The notes: a model not told the origin generated them from the letters alone. A stretch of DNA of 64,000 nucleotides from Actinoplanes octamycinicus (GCF_014205225.1 NZ_JACHNB010000001.1:8599501-8663500); one strand, 5' to 3'. Counted from the first letter of the stretch, positions 19,635 through 28,657 are shown. Numbers and translations are program-made.

Positions 19635-21167
19635 GTGCGTAAACGCATGATCGCCGTTCCGCTCGCCGCCGCTCTGGTCATCACACAGGTGCCGCAGCCG
19701 GCATCAGCGGTGGACGAGATCAACACGAAGAAACTGCGCGACGCGGTCACCGTCTCCGGGATCCTCGGGCACGAACGTGTGCTCCAGCGGATCGCCACCC
19801 AGAACGGCGGGACCCGGGCCTCCGGCACGCCAGGCTTCGCGGCCAGCGCCGCCTACGTCACCAGCGTGCTGAAGAAGGCCGGATACAAGGTCACCGAACA
19901 GAAGTTCACCTTCCCGTTCTACCGGGAACTCGCTCCGGCGCAGCTCGCCCAGGTCTCCCCGACCCCGACCACGTACGAGACGGTCACCTACGACTACTCG
20001 GCCAGCGGGGACGTCACCGGCCGGGTGGTGCCCGCCCTGAACAACGTGCTGCCGCCCACCCCGACGCCCAGCTCCACCGCCGGGTGCACGCCGGCCGACT
20101 TCGCCCCGGCCTCGGCCACCGCGCCGGAGGTCGCGCTGATCCAGCGCGGTGGCTGCGACTTCGCGGTGAAGGCCGCGAACGCGGCGGCCGCCGGGTACGA
20201 CGCGGCGATCATCTTCAACGAGGGCCAGCCGGGCCGGACCGACCTGTTCACCGGCACCCTCGGCGGGCCGGGCACGATCCCGGTGGTCGGGCTCAGCTTC
20301 GCCGACGGCAGCGCGCTGGCCGCGCAGGCCGCGGCCGGCACCGTGACGGTCCGGGTGCAGACCAGCACCGAGGTCAACGCCGCCGCGCAGACCAGCAACA
20401 TCATCGCGGACAGCCGCGAGGGTGACCCGGACAAGGTGCTGGTGGTCGGCGCCCACCTGGACTCGGTGGTCGAGGGCCCGGGCATCAACGACAACGGCAG
20501 CGGCACGGCGCAGAACCTGGAGATCGCCGTCCAGATGGCCAAGCTGAAGATCAAGCCGCGGCAGAAGGTGCGGTTCGCCTTCTGGGGCGCCGAGGAGGCC
20601 GGCCTGCTCGGGTCCGAGCACTACGTGGCCAACCTCAGCGACGCCGAGCTGACCACCATCTTCGCGAACCTGAACTTCGACATGGTCGGCTCGCCGAACT
20701 ACGTCCGGTTCGTCTACGACGGTGACGGCTCCGACACCGGCACGTCCGGACCGTACGGCTCGGACCAGATCGAGGGCCTGTTCAACAAGTACTTCGCCGA
20801 CCAGGGCCTGGCCACCGACCCGACCGCGTTCGACGGGCGCAGCGACTACGGCCCGTTCATCCTGGCCGGGATCCCGGCGGGTGGCCTGTTCAGCGGCGCC
20901 GAGGGCGTGAAGACGCCGGAGCAGGCCGCGGTCTACGGCGGCACGGCCGGCGCGCCGTACGACGCCTGCTACCACGAGGCCTGCGACGACATCAACAACC
21001 TCAACCCGAAGGCCCTGGCCGAGCTGGGCGACGCCGCCGCGCACGCGGTGCTGACCCTGGCCCGGACCAAGACCGGCTTCTACCCGGACGGCAGCCTGCG
21101 CGCCGCCGCCCGCAAGGCCGCCGCGACCAAGCAGCTGCCGTACAAGGGCGGCCACCTGGTCCGCTGA
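19635..21167 (+). CDS. secreted M28-family aminopeptidase with PA domain
   Basis: 510 residues. A Sec signal peptide (about 1-26, ending PASA) is followed by an inserted PA domain (about 120-250, GGCDFAVKAANAAAAGYDAAIIFN) and the M28 catalytic core. The zinc ligands fall in GAHLDSVVEGPGINDNGSG (His and bridging Asp) and WGAEEAGLLGS (catalytic and ligand Glu). Streptomyces-type secreted aminopeptidases have this layout. It removes N-terminal residues from peptides outside the cell. GTG 19635 was chosen because GGAGGA lies six bases ahead; an in-frame ATG at 19563 would spoil the signal peptide. Confidence 0.93.
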   Translation: MRKRMIAVPLAAALVITQVPQPASAVDEINTKKLRDAVTVSGILGHERVLQRIATQNGGTRASGTPGFAASAAYVTSVLKKAGYKVTEQKFTFPFYRELAPAQLAQVSPTPTTYETVTYDYSASGDVTGRVVPALNNVLPPTPTPSSTAGCTPADFAPASATAPEVALIQRGGCDFAVKAANAAAAGYDAAIIFNEGQPGRTDLFTGTLGGPGTIPVVGLSFADGSALAAQAAAGTVTVRVQTSTEVNAAAQTSNIIADSREGDPDKVLVVGAHLDSVVEGPGINDNGSGTAQNLEIAVQMAKLKIKPRQKVRFAFWGAEEAGLLGSEHYVANLSDAELTTIFANLNFDMVGSPNYVRFVYDGDGSDTGTSGPYGSDQIEGLFNKYFADQGLATDPTAFDGRSDYGPFILAGIPAGGLFSGAEGVKTPEQAAVYGGTAGAPYDACYHEACDDINNLNPKALAELGDAAAHAVLTLARTKTGFYPDGSLRAAARKAAATKQLPYKGGHLVR

Positions 21168-21183
21168 TCCCTGATCCCTCGAC

Positions 21184-21211
21184 CCCGGCCCCCGCTGCGG
21201 CGGGGGCCGGG
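21184..21211 (+). terminator. terminator after the M28 peptidase
   Basis: CCCGGCCCCCGC and its complement form a 12-bp stem around TGCG, 16 bp after the peptidase stop. Confidence 0.8.
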
Positions 21212-21240
21212 CCGTGGACCGGATACGGCAGAATGCGCGC

Positions 21241-21690
21241 ATGCGGGTCTATCGGCACTACTCGTGGATCTTCGTGGCGGTCACCGTGATCATGACGGCG
21301 TCCGTCGTGGCCGGCCTGGTCCAGCTGCTCGCCGAGCCGAGCATCGACACGATCAGCAAGTCGGCGTTCCTGCTGATGATCTACGCGGCGGTGCTGGCGT
21401 TCCCGTTCGTGGCCCTGCGCTGGAAGACCGTGGTCGACGACGAGGCGGTCACCCAGCACTGGTTCCTGAACACCTACCGGATCCCGCTCGCCGAGATCAC
21501 CGGGATCGAACGGGACGCCGACTTCGCCCGCTGGTTCCTGCGGCTGCGCACCGGCGAGCGGAGCTTCGAGGTGATCCCGTGCTACGTCTTCCGCAACCCG
21601 GGCGGCGCCTTCAACCTCACCCCGCCGCGCGTCCTGGCCGCCGTCCAGGCCGACATCGAGTCACGCCTCGCCGCCCAGCACGTCGGCTGA
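21241..21690 (+). CDS. membrane protein with PH-like domain
   Basis: 149 residues. Two transmembrane helices (about 8-30 and 42-60) are followed by a soluble C-terminal part (WKTVVDDEAVTQHWFLNTYRIPL, split over residues 65-87) with the beta-rich look of the bacterial PH/YdbT-like domain. These are common and mostly uncharacterised actinobacterial proteins. ATG 21241 is the first Met before the helices; a longer start at 21214 is possible. A short GC hairpin (21691-21710) begins right after the stop. Confidence 0.75.
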   Translation: MRVYRHYSWIFVAVTVIMTASVVAGLVQLLAEPSIDTISKSAFLLMIYAAVLAFPFVALRWKTVVDDEAVTQHWFLNTYRIPLAEITGIERDADFARWFLRLRTGERSFEVIPCYVFRNPGGAFNLTPPRVLAAVQADIESRLAAQHVG

Positions 21691-21710
21691 CCGGCGGGCG
21701 GCGCCGCCGG
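21691..21710 (+). terminator. short GC hairpin after the PH-like gene
   Basis: CCGGCGG and CCGCCGG form a 7-bp stem around GCGGCG immediately after the stop codon. Likely a weak terminator. Confidence 0.5.
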
Positions 21711-21758
21711 ACCGGTAATGGGGTGGCCGGGTGGCGACGCCGCCGCGAGAATTCCGCA

Positions 21759-22562
21759 ATGGACCACGCGACGCACGAGATCGTCACCTTCTACGAGGAC
21801 CGCTACGAGGAGGCCACCCGGCTGCAGCGGCGTCCGCAGTCCCGGCTGGAGCGGATCCGCACCCTCGAACTGCTCCGCGAGCTGCTCCCGCCCGCCCCCG
21901 CCACGGTCCTCGACGTCGGCGGCGGCCCGGGCGCCTACGCGCGGGAGCTGCTCGCCGACGGCTACCGGGTCCGGCTGGTCGACCTGGTCCCCGGTCACGT
22001 GGACCAGGCCCGGGCGGGCACCCCGCCGATCGACGCGGTCGTCGGCGACGCCCGCGACCTGCCCGAGCCGGACGCCTCCCAGGACGCCACGCTGCTCCTC
22101 GGCCCGCTCTACCACCTGCACGAACCGGCCGACCGGGTGCGCGCGCTGCGCGAGGCGATCCGGGTGACCCGCCCCGGCGGCCGGATCCTGGCGGCCGCGA
22201 TCAGCCGCTTCGCCGGCCCGATCGACATGCTCGCCACCGCCCGCTTCGGCGACCACGTGCTGAGCGACGCGGAACGCCTGCTCACCAACGGCGTCAACGA
22301 CGCCTCGATCGGCTTCACCCACGCCTACTTCCACCGCGTCGCCGAACTCACCGCCGAATGCGAGGCGGCCGGCCTCACCGACGTCGTGATCCACGGCGTC
22401 GAGGGCCCCGGCTGGCCCGCCGCCGAGGCCGCCCTGCCCGGCCCCCACGCCGACGCCACCTTCGACGGCGCCCTGCGCCTGGCCCGCCTGCTCAGCACCG
22501 AACCCGAGGTGGTCCCGGCAAGCGCCCACCTCCTGGTAGCCGCCACCGCCCCACCCCGCTGA
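21759..22562 (+). CDS. class I SAM-dependent methyltransferase
   Basis: 267 residues. Motif I is VLDVGGGPGAYAREL (about 48-62), followed by an acidic end of beta-2 (RLVDLVPGH), ATLLLGPLYHLHEP as motif IV and a post-I region with RPGGRILAAAISRF. The Rossmann fold is clear; the substrate is not. It may be a small-molecule methyltransferase of the Methyltransf_11/25 type. ATG 21759 fits the expected N-terminus. The long 110-bp tandem array starts 87 bp after its stop. Confidence 0.88.
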   Translation: MDHATHEIVTFYEDRYEEATRLQRRPQSRLERIRTLELLRELLPPAPATVLDVGGGPGAYARELLADGYRVRLVDLVPGHVDQARAGTPPIDAVVGDARDLPEPDASQDATLLLGPLYHLHEPADRVRALREAIRVTRPGGRILAAAISRFAGPIDMLATARFGDHVLSDAERLLTNGVNDASIGFTHAYFHRVAELTAECEAAGLTDVVIHGVEGPGWPAAEAALPGPHADATFDGALRLARLLSTEPEVVPASAHLLVAATAPPR

Positions 22563-23473
22563 CCCCCCGCCCGTCCCCTGCCAGTCCCCTGCAAGTCCTC
22601 CCCCTCCCAGTCGCCCCTTTTCAGTCCGCCCTTTTCGGTACGCCGCAAGGCAGTCCGTGCACACGGCGGCCCCGCGACTCACGACCCCGGCTGGGCCCTA
22701 CGGGTGCCTCAACCACCCCGAAACACCCGTACGGCACAGCCGACAACCGCGACCGCGCGGCAATCCGTCCACACGGAAACCCCGCCACTCACGACCCCGG
22801 CTGGCCACCACGGGTGCCTCAACCACCCCGAAACACCCGTACGGCCCAGCCGACAACCGCGACCGCGCGGCAATCCGTCCACACGGAAACCCCGCCACTC
22901 ACGACCCCGGCTGGCCACCACGGGTGCCTCAACCGCCCCGAAACACCCGTACGGCACAGCCGACGACCGTGACCGCGCGGCAATCCGTCCACACGGAAAC
23001 CCCGCGACTCACGACCCCGGCTGGGACCTACGGGTGCCTCAACCACCCGGACACACCCGTACGGCACAGCCGACGACCGCGAGCGCGCGGCAGTCCGTGC
23101 ACACGGCGGCCCCGCGACTCACGACCCCGGCTGGGACCTACGGGTGCCTCAACCACCCCGAAACACCCGTACGGCACAGCCGACGACCGCGAGCGCGCGG
23201 CAATCCGTGCACACGGCGGCCCCGCGGCTCACGACCCCGGCTGGGACCTACGGGTGCCTCAACCGCCCCGAAACACCCGTACGGCACAGCCGACGACCGC
23301 GGGGCGGGCCGGCACGCGGCGCCTGCGGAGGGCTTAGGGGTGGCGGGACGGCGGTGGGCGTACCGGGAATGGGGTTAATGTCGGGAAAGCGCGCCGGGAG
23401 AGGGCAGCGGATCAGGGGAAGTCATCAGCATCGGAGGATTCCCGGTGGGTGGTGTCGGTGCGAGTATGTGGGC
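22563..23473. other. 911-bp gene-free stretch holding the 110-bp array
   Basis: The stretch runs from the methyltransferase stop to the next gene. The first 86 bp are C/T-rich (repeated CCCCTGC-like and AGTCC runs). The array occupies 22649-23300, and about 170 bp after it hold the promoter region of the 23474 gene. Open frames here run in all three phases because 110 is not a multiple of three; I treat none as a gene. Confidence 0.8.
22649..23300. repeat. array of almost six 110-bp tandem repeats, each with a hairpin
   Basis: The anchor ACGACCCCGG recurs at 22681, 22791, 22901, 23011, 23121 and 23231, an exact 110-bp period. Units differ at a few sites: GGCGGCC or GGAAACC blocks, GCGACTC or GCCACTC, GGGACCTACG or GGCCACCACG. 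Each unit contains GGCTGG...ACGGGTGCCTCAA and, about 20 bp on, CACCCGTACGGC-CAGCC, forming an imperfect long hairpin (unit 1 at 22689-22741). The core matches the single palindromes at 29776, 49521 and 49630. Unit order looks like mixed duplication of two variants. Confidence 0.92.
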
Positions 23474-24031
23474 ATGCACGTCGTGTTCGTTCGCGGGCCC
23501 ACCGGATCGATCGTTGCCACCGTGCACCGCGCCGACGGGGTCTCGCTGCAATTGCCGGGATATGACCGGAAGCACAAGGTTCCGCACGATCTTGCGCACT
23601 ACGCGACCGAGCGGGCGCTGGAGATGTCCGGCGGGGTGTTCGGGGCGATCGCCGGTGGCGGGGTGTTCAGCAACATGCGGGTGGTCGGCGGCAAACCGCG
23701 GTATGACGCGGCGGCCCGCAGCAAGCGGCTCCTCGACGCGCACCGGCAGACGTTGACCATGGCGGAGCTGCTGGCCGGGGTGGTGCACCGGGCGGTCGAG
23801 GACGGCAGCCCCGATCAGACGCCGGCGATGGTCCGGGAGGCTTGGCAGAGCCTGGGTTCCGGGCCGTTCCCGTGGACCGACCAGCACGTCGAGGACGCCG
23901 TCCGGATCCTGGCGGAACTGACCGTCGAGTGGGAGGCGCAGGGCGCCGTGCGGGTGACCTGGCCGGACCATCTGGCCGCGGAACTCCCGGCGTCACGCGG
24001 GGTCAAACGCGGCCGCCGCGGCCGCACCTGA
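23474..24031 (+). CDS. hypothetical protein
   Basis: 185 residues, soluble, with no signal peptide or membrane segment. It begins MHVVFVRGPTG and ends in a basic tail (GVKRGRRGRT). A central helical part contains LDAHRQTLTMAELLAGVVHRAVED and a later WTDQHVEDAVRILAELTVEWEAQG. I recognise no family. A GTG at 23468 would add two residues. It follows the 110-bp array and is transcribed on its own. Coding character is supported by the amphipathic pattern and by strong GC third-position bias. Confidence 0.65.
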   Translation: MHVVFVRGPTGSIVATVHRADGVSLQLPGYDRKHKVPHDLAHYATERALEMSGGVFGAIAGGGVFSNMRVVGGKPRYDAAARSKRLLDAHRQTLTMAELLAGVVHRAVEDGSPDQTPAMVREAWQSLGSGPFPWTDQHVEDAVRILAELTVEWEAQGAVRVTWPDHLAAELPASRGVKRGRRGRT

Positions 24032-24290
24032 CCTGACCGGGTCACCGCACTCGCCCGCTGACCACGACCGACCGCACCGCCCGACCCGCCGGCCGACCAG
24101 ACCGACCGCGCCCGGGTGCGCTATCGGGCCCGGCCGCTGACCGCGGCCGACTGCCCCACCGGGCCCGTCTGTTGAGCGCGTGGCCACCGCCCTCAGTTGG
24201 TTCCCGAGCGGAACGGGGTCGCACTCGTGGACAGGGCGCGGGGGCGTCGATCCGGATCAGCGTCGCGGTGCGGCGTGCGATGATGCGGCG

Positions 24291-24692
24291 ATGGCCACTG
24301 AGTCCCGCCACGTGACCGAGCACATCGACCGGCCCGCCCGGGTGGTCTACGAGTACGCCTCCGACCCGGCCAACCTGGCCCACTGGGCTCCCGGCCTGGG
24401 CAGCTCGGTGCGGCTGGAGGACGGCCGCTGGCTGGTCGACGTGCCGGGCGGCGGCGGGCAGGCCGAGGTGGTCTTCGTGCCGCGCAACGACTTCGGCGTG
24501 CTCGACCACGAGGTGCTGCTGCCCGGCGGCGAGATCGTCTACGTGCCGTTCCGGGTGCTGGCCGACGGGGACCGGGCCGAGGTGGTGTTCACCGTGCGGC
24601 GCGCCGCCGGGATGACCGACGACGAGTTCGACCGGGACGCCGCCGCGGTCGCCGCCGACCTGGCCACGCTCAAGCGGATCCTGGAGAGCTGA
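24291..24692 (+). CDS. SRPBCC/polyketide-cyclase-like protein
   Basis: 133 residues with the START/SRPBCC fold pattern: HVTEHIDRPARVVYEYASDPANLAHWAPGL, cut over residues 6-35, then alternating beta strands and a long C-terminal helix (DRDAAAVAADLATLKRILES). Such proteins bind hydrophobic ligands in a deep cavity; function is not predictable. ATG 24291 matches the domain start. The preceding 24032-24290 stretch is C-rich and shows no gene. Convergent with the GNAT gene. Confidence 0.82.
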   Translation: MATESRHVTEHIDRPARVVYEYASDPANLAHWAPGLGSSVRLEDGRWLVDVPGGGGQAEVVFVPRNDFGVLDHEVLLPGGEIVYVPFRVLADGDRAEVVFTVRRAAGMTDDEFDRDAAAVAADLATLKRILES

Positions 24693-24734
24693 GCTGAGCT
24701 GCGCTCCCGCTGATCTCCGGGTTGAGCTACGGGT

Positions 24735-25271
24735 TCAGCCGAGCTGCTGCTCCAGGACCTGGCCCGGCCATGGCGGGCGGCCCGGCTGCGGGACGGTGAA
24801 CTGCTGGGTCGCGGTGAAGCCCTGCCGCTCGTAGTAGCGGACCAGCGCCCGGTCGTCCCCGGCGTAACAGTCGACCCGGAGCAGGCCGGCGCCGGAGGCC
24901 ACCGCGAGCCGCCGGGCGTAGGCCAGCAGCCGGCGGCCGATCCCCTGACCGGCGTACTCCCGGTCGGTGACCAGCAGCACCACGTAGAGCTCCGGCTCCG
25001 GGGCCGGCGCGACGTAGGTCGGCGGCTGGCCGATGCCGAGCGCGCCGACCACCTCGTCGCCGCGGACCGCCAGGTGCAGGCCACCGTCGGCGGCGATCCC
25101 GGAGATGAGCGTGGTCAGCCGGCGGCTCTCGGAGAGCGGCTCGGTGCCCCACTGGCCGGGCCGGCCGCGGGCGGTCAGCCACCGCACCGCGCCGTCGAGC
25201 AGCGCCATCACGGCCGGTACGTCATCGGAGTCCCCCGGCCGGATGTCCGTCCACTCTGTACTGTCACTCAT
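24735..25271 (-). CDS. GNAT-family N-acetyltransferase
   Basis: 178 residues. The acetyl-CoA site is visible as LLVTDREYAGQGIGRRLLAYA (the R/Q-x-x-G-x-G/A motif is Q-G-I-G-R-R). It is followed by ASGAGLLRVDCYAGDDRALVRYYERQGF, the usual beta-5/helix-4 region. Substrate unknown. I chose the Met at 25271 because the domain starts right after it; Met at 25280 and 25319 are alternatives. It lies tail to tail with the SRPBCC gene and just downstream of the next minus-strand membrane protein. Confidence 0.88.
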   Translation of the reverse strand: MSDSTEWTDIRPGDSDDVPAVMALLDGAVRWLTARGRPGQWGTEPLSESRRLTTLISGIAADGGLHLAVRGDEVVGALGIGQPPTYVAPAPEPELYVVLLVTDREYAGQGIGRRLLAYARRLAVASGAGLLRVDCYAGDDRALVRYYERQGFTATQQFTVPQPGRPPWPGQVLEQQLG

Positions 25272-25331
25272 CTGAAACATTCTGCCGCACAACTCGGGCC
25301 AAGCGGAGAAAGGGTCCACCCGGAATTCCGG

Positions 25332-26258
25332 TCAGTCGCAGTCGTCGCCGATGTCCAGCGAGTGCTCCGGCTTCGCCAGCTCGTCCGGGTCCTCGGTGTC
25401 CGGGAGCCCGTTGCCGGCGACACCCTTGGGCGTCGGCGCCAGCAGCCCCTTCTTCGTGGCGGCGCAGTCGACCCACGCGCCGTAGGCCTTCGCCGCCCCG
25501 ACCCACATCCCGCGGTCGGCCTGCCGCACCTTCTTGTCCAGCACGAAGTCCCAGTCGACCTGGTCGTGTTCGACGGCGAGCGGCCGGTAGGCGAACTCCC
25601 CCTCGAAGGCGTAGACCCAGACGAAGTTGGTGGTCACCCGAAGCGTGCGGATGCCCTGGTCCAGCACCGACTTGTAGGTGACCCGGCCGCTGACCCGGGG
25701 CTCGTTCCGCGGGTCCAGCTTGACCGCCGGGTCGATCCGGGTCACCACGTTGCTGGCGGTGTTGTCCTTGATCCACTTTTCGACGGTGGTGCGCGAGTTC
25801 GGGGCGAGCAACCGCAGGAAGCCGGCGGTCCGATGCTCGACGATCATGTCGTGGTCGAGCCGGGCGACGATGAGCGCGGTCCGCACGTCGGTGAGCGCCT
25901 CGGTGACCTGGGCCGCGCTGAACCCGGTGACCGCTTTGGCCGGCGGCAGCGTGATCCCGGCCTCGCCGATCGGATAGTTCGCCGCGGCGGTCCCCTCGAA
26001 GGGGCTGGTCGGCGCGGCGCTCCGGGTGGTGGTCGCGGTGACGCCGTCCGGCGCGCCCGGCTGCGCGGCCGGCGCGTCCCCGCCGGCGAAGGCCCACCGC
26101 AGCGTCGGGACGGCCGCGCCGACCAGCAGCGCCACGACCGTCAGCGGGATGAGATAGCGCAGCAGCCGGGCCCGGCGCCCCCATCGGACCTTGCGCTCGG
26201 TCTTGCGCGCCCAGTCCTGCAGATGGGCGATCGGATCGCTCTCGTCATGCTGATTCAT
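25332..26258 (-). CDS. single-pass membrane protein of unknown function
   Basis: 308 residues: a basic cytoplasmic N-terminus of about 30, one transmembrane helix (about 34-55, YLIPLTVVALLVGAAVPTL), an Ala/Pro/Thr-rich stretch, then an extracellular domain of about 230 residues. That domain has charged, mixed alpha/beta character and two Cys (in WVDCAATKK and the end IGDDCD) that could form a disulfide. It is a type found widely in actinomycetes, but I cannot name a family. It may act upstream of the GNAT gene (60 bp spacing). Confidence 0.75.
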   Translation of the reverse strand: MNQHDESDPIAHLQDWARKTERKVRWGRRARLLRYLIPLTVVALLVGAAVPTLRWAFAGGDAPAAQPGAPDGVTATTTRSAAPTSPFEGTAAANYPIGEAGITLPPAKAVTGFSAAQVTEALTDVRTALIVARLDHDMIVEHRTAGFLRLLAPNSRTTVEKWIKDNTASNVVTRIDPAVKLDPRNEPRVSGRVTYKSVLDQGIRTLRVTTNFVWVYAFEGEFAYRPLAVEHDQVDWDFVLDKKVRQADRGMWVGAAKAYGAWVDCAATKKGLLAPTPKGVAGNGLPDTEDPDELAKPEHSLDIGDDCD

Positions 26259-26510
26259 CTGTCAGTTCCCCGTGTCACGCGTTCATCCGAGCGCCATCAG
26301 TATGACCGAGTCATAGATCTTGCGAAATGCATGATCAACGCCGCCGGGTGGCCGATTCCGCCAGGACAAGCGTGGGGTGAGCACGGCCGCCCGTACCGGT
26401 CACGGTCACCGTTGGTGATCAGCGGATCCGCCCCGAGTGTCCGGAAGCGAGCGGCCCGGCCGCCCGCCGCCGACCCGGCGGGCGTTCTGGCCGAAAAATC
26501 TACATAGGTC

Positions 26511-26545
26511 TTGACCCGCCGGTATCCACGTCTACCGTTTGGTTA
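26511..26545 (+). promoter_or_regulatory. probable promoter giving a leaderless transcript
   Basis: TTGACC (26511-26516) and TACCGT (26533-26538) are 16 bp apart, a good actinobacterial housekeeping pattern. The ATG follows six bases later at 26545 with no ribosome binding site, so the mRNA probably starts at or next to the start codon. Confidence 0.6.
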
Positions 26546-26991
26546 TGAGCGACGAGGAGTTCATCCACACGGCCCTCGTCGTGGCGTTCACGGCGGCGCC
26601 GGGGCACCCCCGCAGCCTCCAGCACGCCATTGACGAGATCTACCGGCTGTTACATGAGGCCCCGGCGGGCCATCCCGATCTCGTCATCGGGTGGGGGGTT
26701 CTCTTCGATCTGCTCCAGGAGCGGGCCGAGCACTCCGGCACCCTCGGCGACTGGGACGCGCTGGTGGACGCGGCCGGCTGCATGGTCCTGGTCGCCGAGC
26801 CGGGCACCGAGCTGGCCGTGCGCGCGTGGCGGCGGCAGTGGCAGGCGCTGCTGCTGCGCCACCAGGTGAGCCGGGACCCGGCCGATCTCAGGGACGCCAA
26901 GGTGGCCGCCGTGGCGCTGGCCGGCGCGGCCGCCGCCGTGCCCCGCTCGGTGCATCAGCCGCGGCCGCGCCGGCCGTGGCGATGTGATTGA
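26545..26991 (+). CDS. short TPR-like hypothetical protein, possible remnant of a CHAT-type protein
   Basis: 148 residues, all helical. Two roughly 40-residue units are visible: WGVLFDLLQERAEHSGTL... ending VAEPG, and RWRRQWQALLLRHQVSRD-type sequence ending AAAVP. They resemble the TPR-like repeats that precede CHAT protease domains in many actinobacterial proteins (leucine-rich helix, DL..A.., then Pro). No CHAT domain follows; the protein stops in a basic tail (RPRRPWRCD). It could be a free-standing repeat protein or a truncated relic. Leaderless promoter upstream. Confidence 0.55.
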   Translation: MSDEEFIHTALVVAFTAAPGHPRSLQHAIDEIYRLLHEAPAGHPDLVIGWGVLFDLLQERAEHSGTLGDWDALVDAAGCMVLVAEPGTELAVRAWRRQWQALLLRHQVSRDPADLRDAKVAAVALAGAAAAVPRSVHQPRPRRPWRCD

Positions 26992-27046
26992 TCCACCACC
27001 CGTGTTTACACGTACCTGAGGGCGGGTTACAGTCGTCACCCCGATA

Positions 27047-27060
27047 TGGGAGCGCTCCCA
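27047..27060. promoter_or_regulatory. CebR-type operator upstream of the cellulase
   Basis: TGGGAGCGCTCCCA is the exact 14-bp palindrome known as the CebR site of Streptomyces and relatives. It lies 32 bp upstream of the cellulase start, where a repressor would block transcription until cellobiose/cellotriose binds it. Confidence 0.92.
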
Positions 27061-27091
27061 AAAGCCCCTTCCCCCCAAAGGTGACGCAGCG

Positions 27092-28567
27092 TTGAAGCGT
27101 AGTGTAAAGACCATCCTGGCTGCCGCGTTCGCCGCGGCCGCCGTCTCCACGGTGGCGTTCTTCGCGCTGCCGGCCAGCGCCGAGGCCGCCTCGTTCACGG
27201 TGACGAACTCGTGGGGCTCCGGCTACCAGGGCGAGATCACGGTCAGCAACGGATCCTCGTCGAAGATCGACACCTGGAAGGTCGAGCTCACCCTCCCGGC
27301 CGGGTCGACGATCGCCCAGTCCTGGAACGCCACGCTGGCCACCGCCGGGCAGACGTTCACCTTCACCCCGGCCGGCTGGAACGCCTCGATCGCCGGTGGC
27401 GCCGCGACCAGCTTCGGCTTCATCGTCAACGGCAGCGGCCGGCCGACCGCGTGCACGGTCAACGGGCAGGCCTGCACCGGCCTGACCGGCACCCCGGCCA
27501 CCAGCTCGCCGGCCGCCACGCCGACCGGCGCGAAGCCCAGCGCGACCACCGCGTCGCCGACCAGCTCGGCGAAACCGACCAGCGCGTCGCCGACCGCGAC
27601 CACCGCCTCGCCGACGCCGACCAGGACCGCGACCGGCAGCACCCCGCTCGCCATCAACGGCCAGCTCAAGGTGTGCGGGGTGAACCTGTGCAACGCGGCC
27701 GGCAAGAAGATCCAGCTGCGCGGCGTGAGCAGCCACGGCATCCACTGGTTCCCCAGCTGCTACCCCGGCGCGGCGCTGGACGCGCTGGCCACCGACTGGA
27801 ACGCGGACCTGTTCCGGATCGCGATGTACGTCCAGGAGGGCGGCTACGAGACCGACCCGAGCGGGCTGACCAGCAAGGTGAACAGCCTGGTCGACCAGGC
27901 CGAGGCGCGCGGCATGTACGCCCTGATCGACTTCCACATCCTCAACCCCGGCGACCCGAGCTACAACCTCACCCGGGCCAAGGAGTTCTTCGCCAAGGTG
28001 GCCGCCCGCAACGCGGACAAGAAGAACGTGATCTACGAGATCGCCAACGAGCCGAACGGCGTCAGCTGGACCACCATCAAGAACTACGCCGAGCAGGTCA
28101 TCCCGGTGATCCGGGCGAACGACCCAGACGGCATCGTGGTGGTCGGCACCCGCGCCTGGTCCTCGCTGGGCGTCTCCGAGGGCTCGTCGTCCGCGGAGAT
28201 CATCAGCAACCCGGTGAACGCGGCGAACGTGATGTACGCCTTCCACTTCTACGCCGCCTCACACAAAGACAACTACCGGGCCGAGGTGACCAGGGCCGCC
28301 GCGTCGCTGCCGCTGTTCGTCACCGAGTTCGGCACGGTCAGCGCCAGCGGCGACGGCGCGGTCGACACGGCCAGCACCAACGCCTGGATCGACCTACTGG
28401 ACAAGCTGAAGATCAGCTATGCCAACTGGAACTTCGGCGACAAGAGCGAGGGAAGCTCGATCCTCAAGCCCGGCGCCTGCGCCTCCGGCACCTTCTCGGG
28501 CACCACCCCGCTCACCGAGTCCGGCCAGCTGATCCGCTCCCGGATCCGCACCGCCGACGACTTCTGA
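27092..28567 (+). CDS. secreted endoglucanase: CBM2, Thr/Ser/Pro linker, GH5
   Basis: 491 residues. A signal peptide (about 1-32, ending ASAEA) leads to a family 2 cellulose-binding module (33-130) with conserved Trp residues (SWGSGYQG, DTWKVELTLPAG, AGWNASI) and a Cys pair. A repetitive Ala/Thr/Ser/Pro linker (131-185) joins it to a GH5 catalytic domain. The acid/base is E320 in YEIANEPNG and the nucleophile E412 in FVTEFGT. It should cut internal beta-1,4-glucan bonds. TTG 27092 is the start, with AAAGGTG upstream. A CebR operator shows cellulose-responsive control. Confidence 0.95.
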   Translation: MKRSVKTILAAAFAAAAVSTVAFFALPASAEAASFTVTNSWGSGYQGEITVSNGSSSKIDTWKVELTLPAGSTIAQSWNATLATAGQTFTFTPAGWNASIAGGAATSFGFIVNGSGRPTACTVNGQACTGLTGTPATSSPAATPTGAKPSATTASPTSSAKPTSASPTATTASPTPTRTATGSTPLAINGQLKVCGVNLCNAAGKKIQLRGVSSHGIHWFPSCYPGAALDALATDWNADLFRIAMYVQEGGYETDPSGLTSKVNSLVDQAEARGMYALIDFHILNPGDPSYNLTRAKEFFAKVAARNADKKNVIYEIANEPNGVSWTTIKNYAEQVIPVIRANDPDGIVVVGTRAWSSLGVSEGSSSAEIISNPVNAANVMYAFHFYAASHKDNYRAEVTRAAASLPLFVTEFGTVSASGDGAVDTASTNAWIDLLDKLKISYANWNFGDKSEGSSILKPGACASGTFSGTTPLTESGQLIRSRIRTADDF

Positions 28568-28657
28568 CCCACCACGCGTCCCGACCACATCACCGACTGA
28601 CGACTGCCACCGCACCACCGAACTCTGGTCCGCCCTCCCCTGCGTGCGGACCACTCG

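Noticed and set aside
22649..23300. CRISPR array
   Set aside because: The repeats are contiguous 110-bp units with no unique spacers, and no cas gene is nearby.
22657..23337. Repetitive open frames in three phases across the 110-bp array
   Set aside because: The period is not a multiple of three, so each frame shows the same peptides in turn. This marks noncoding repeat DNA rather than a repeat protein.
24032..24290. Possible small gene between the hypothetical and SRPBCC genes
   Set aside because: Only short Arg/Pro-rich frames are open, and codon position bias is lost.
28568..28657. Small gene after the cellulase
   Set aside because: No start with a ribosome site and no conserved pattern; the stretch is the cellulase 3' region before its terminator.
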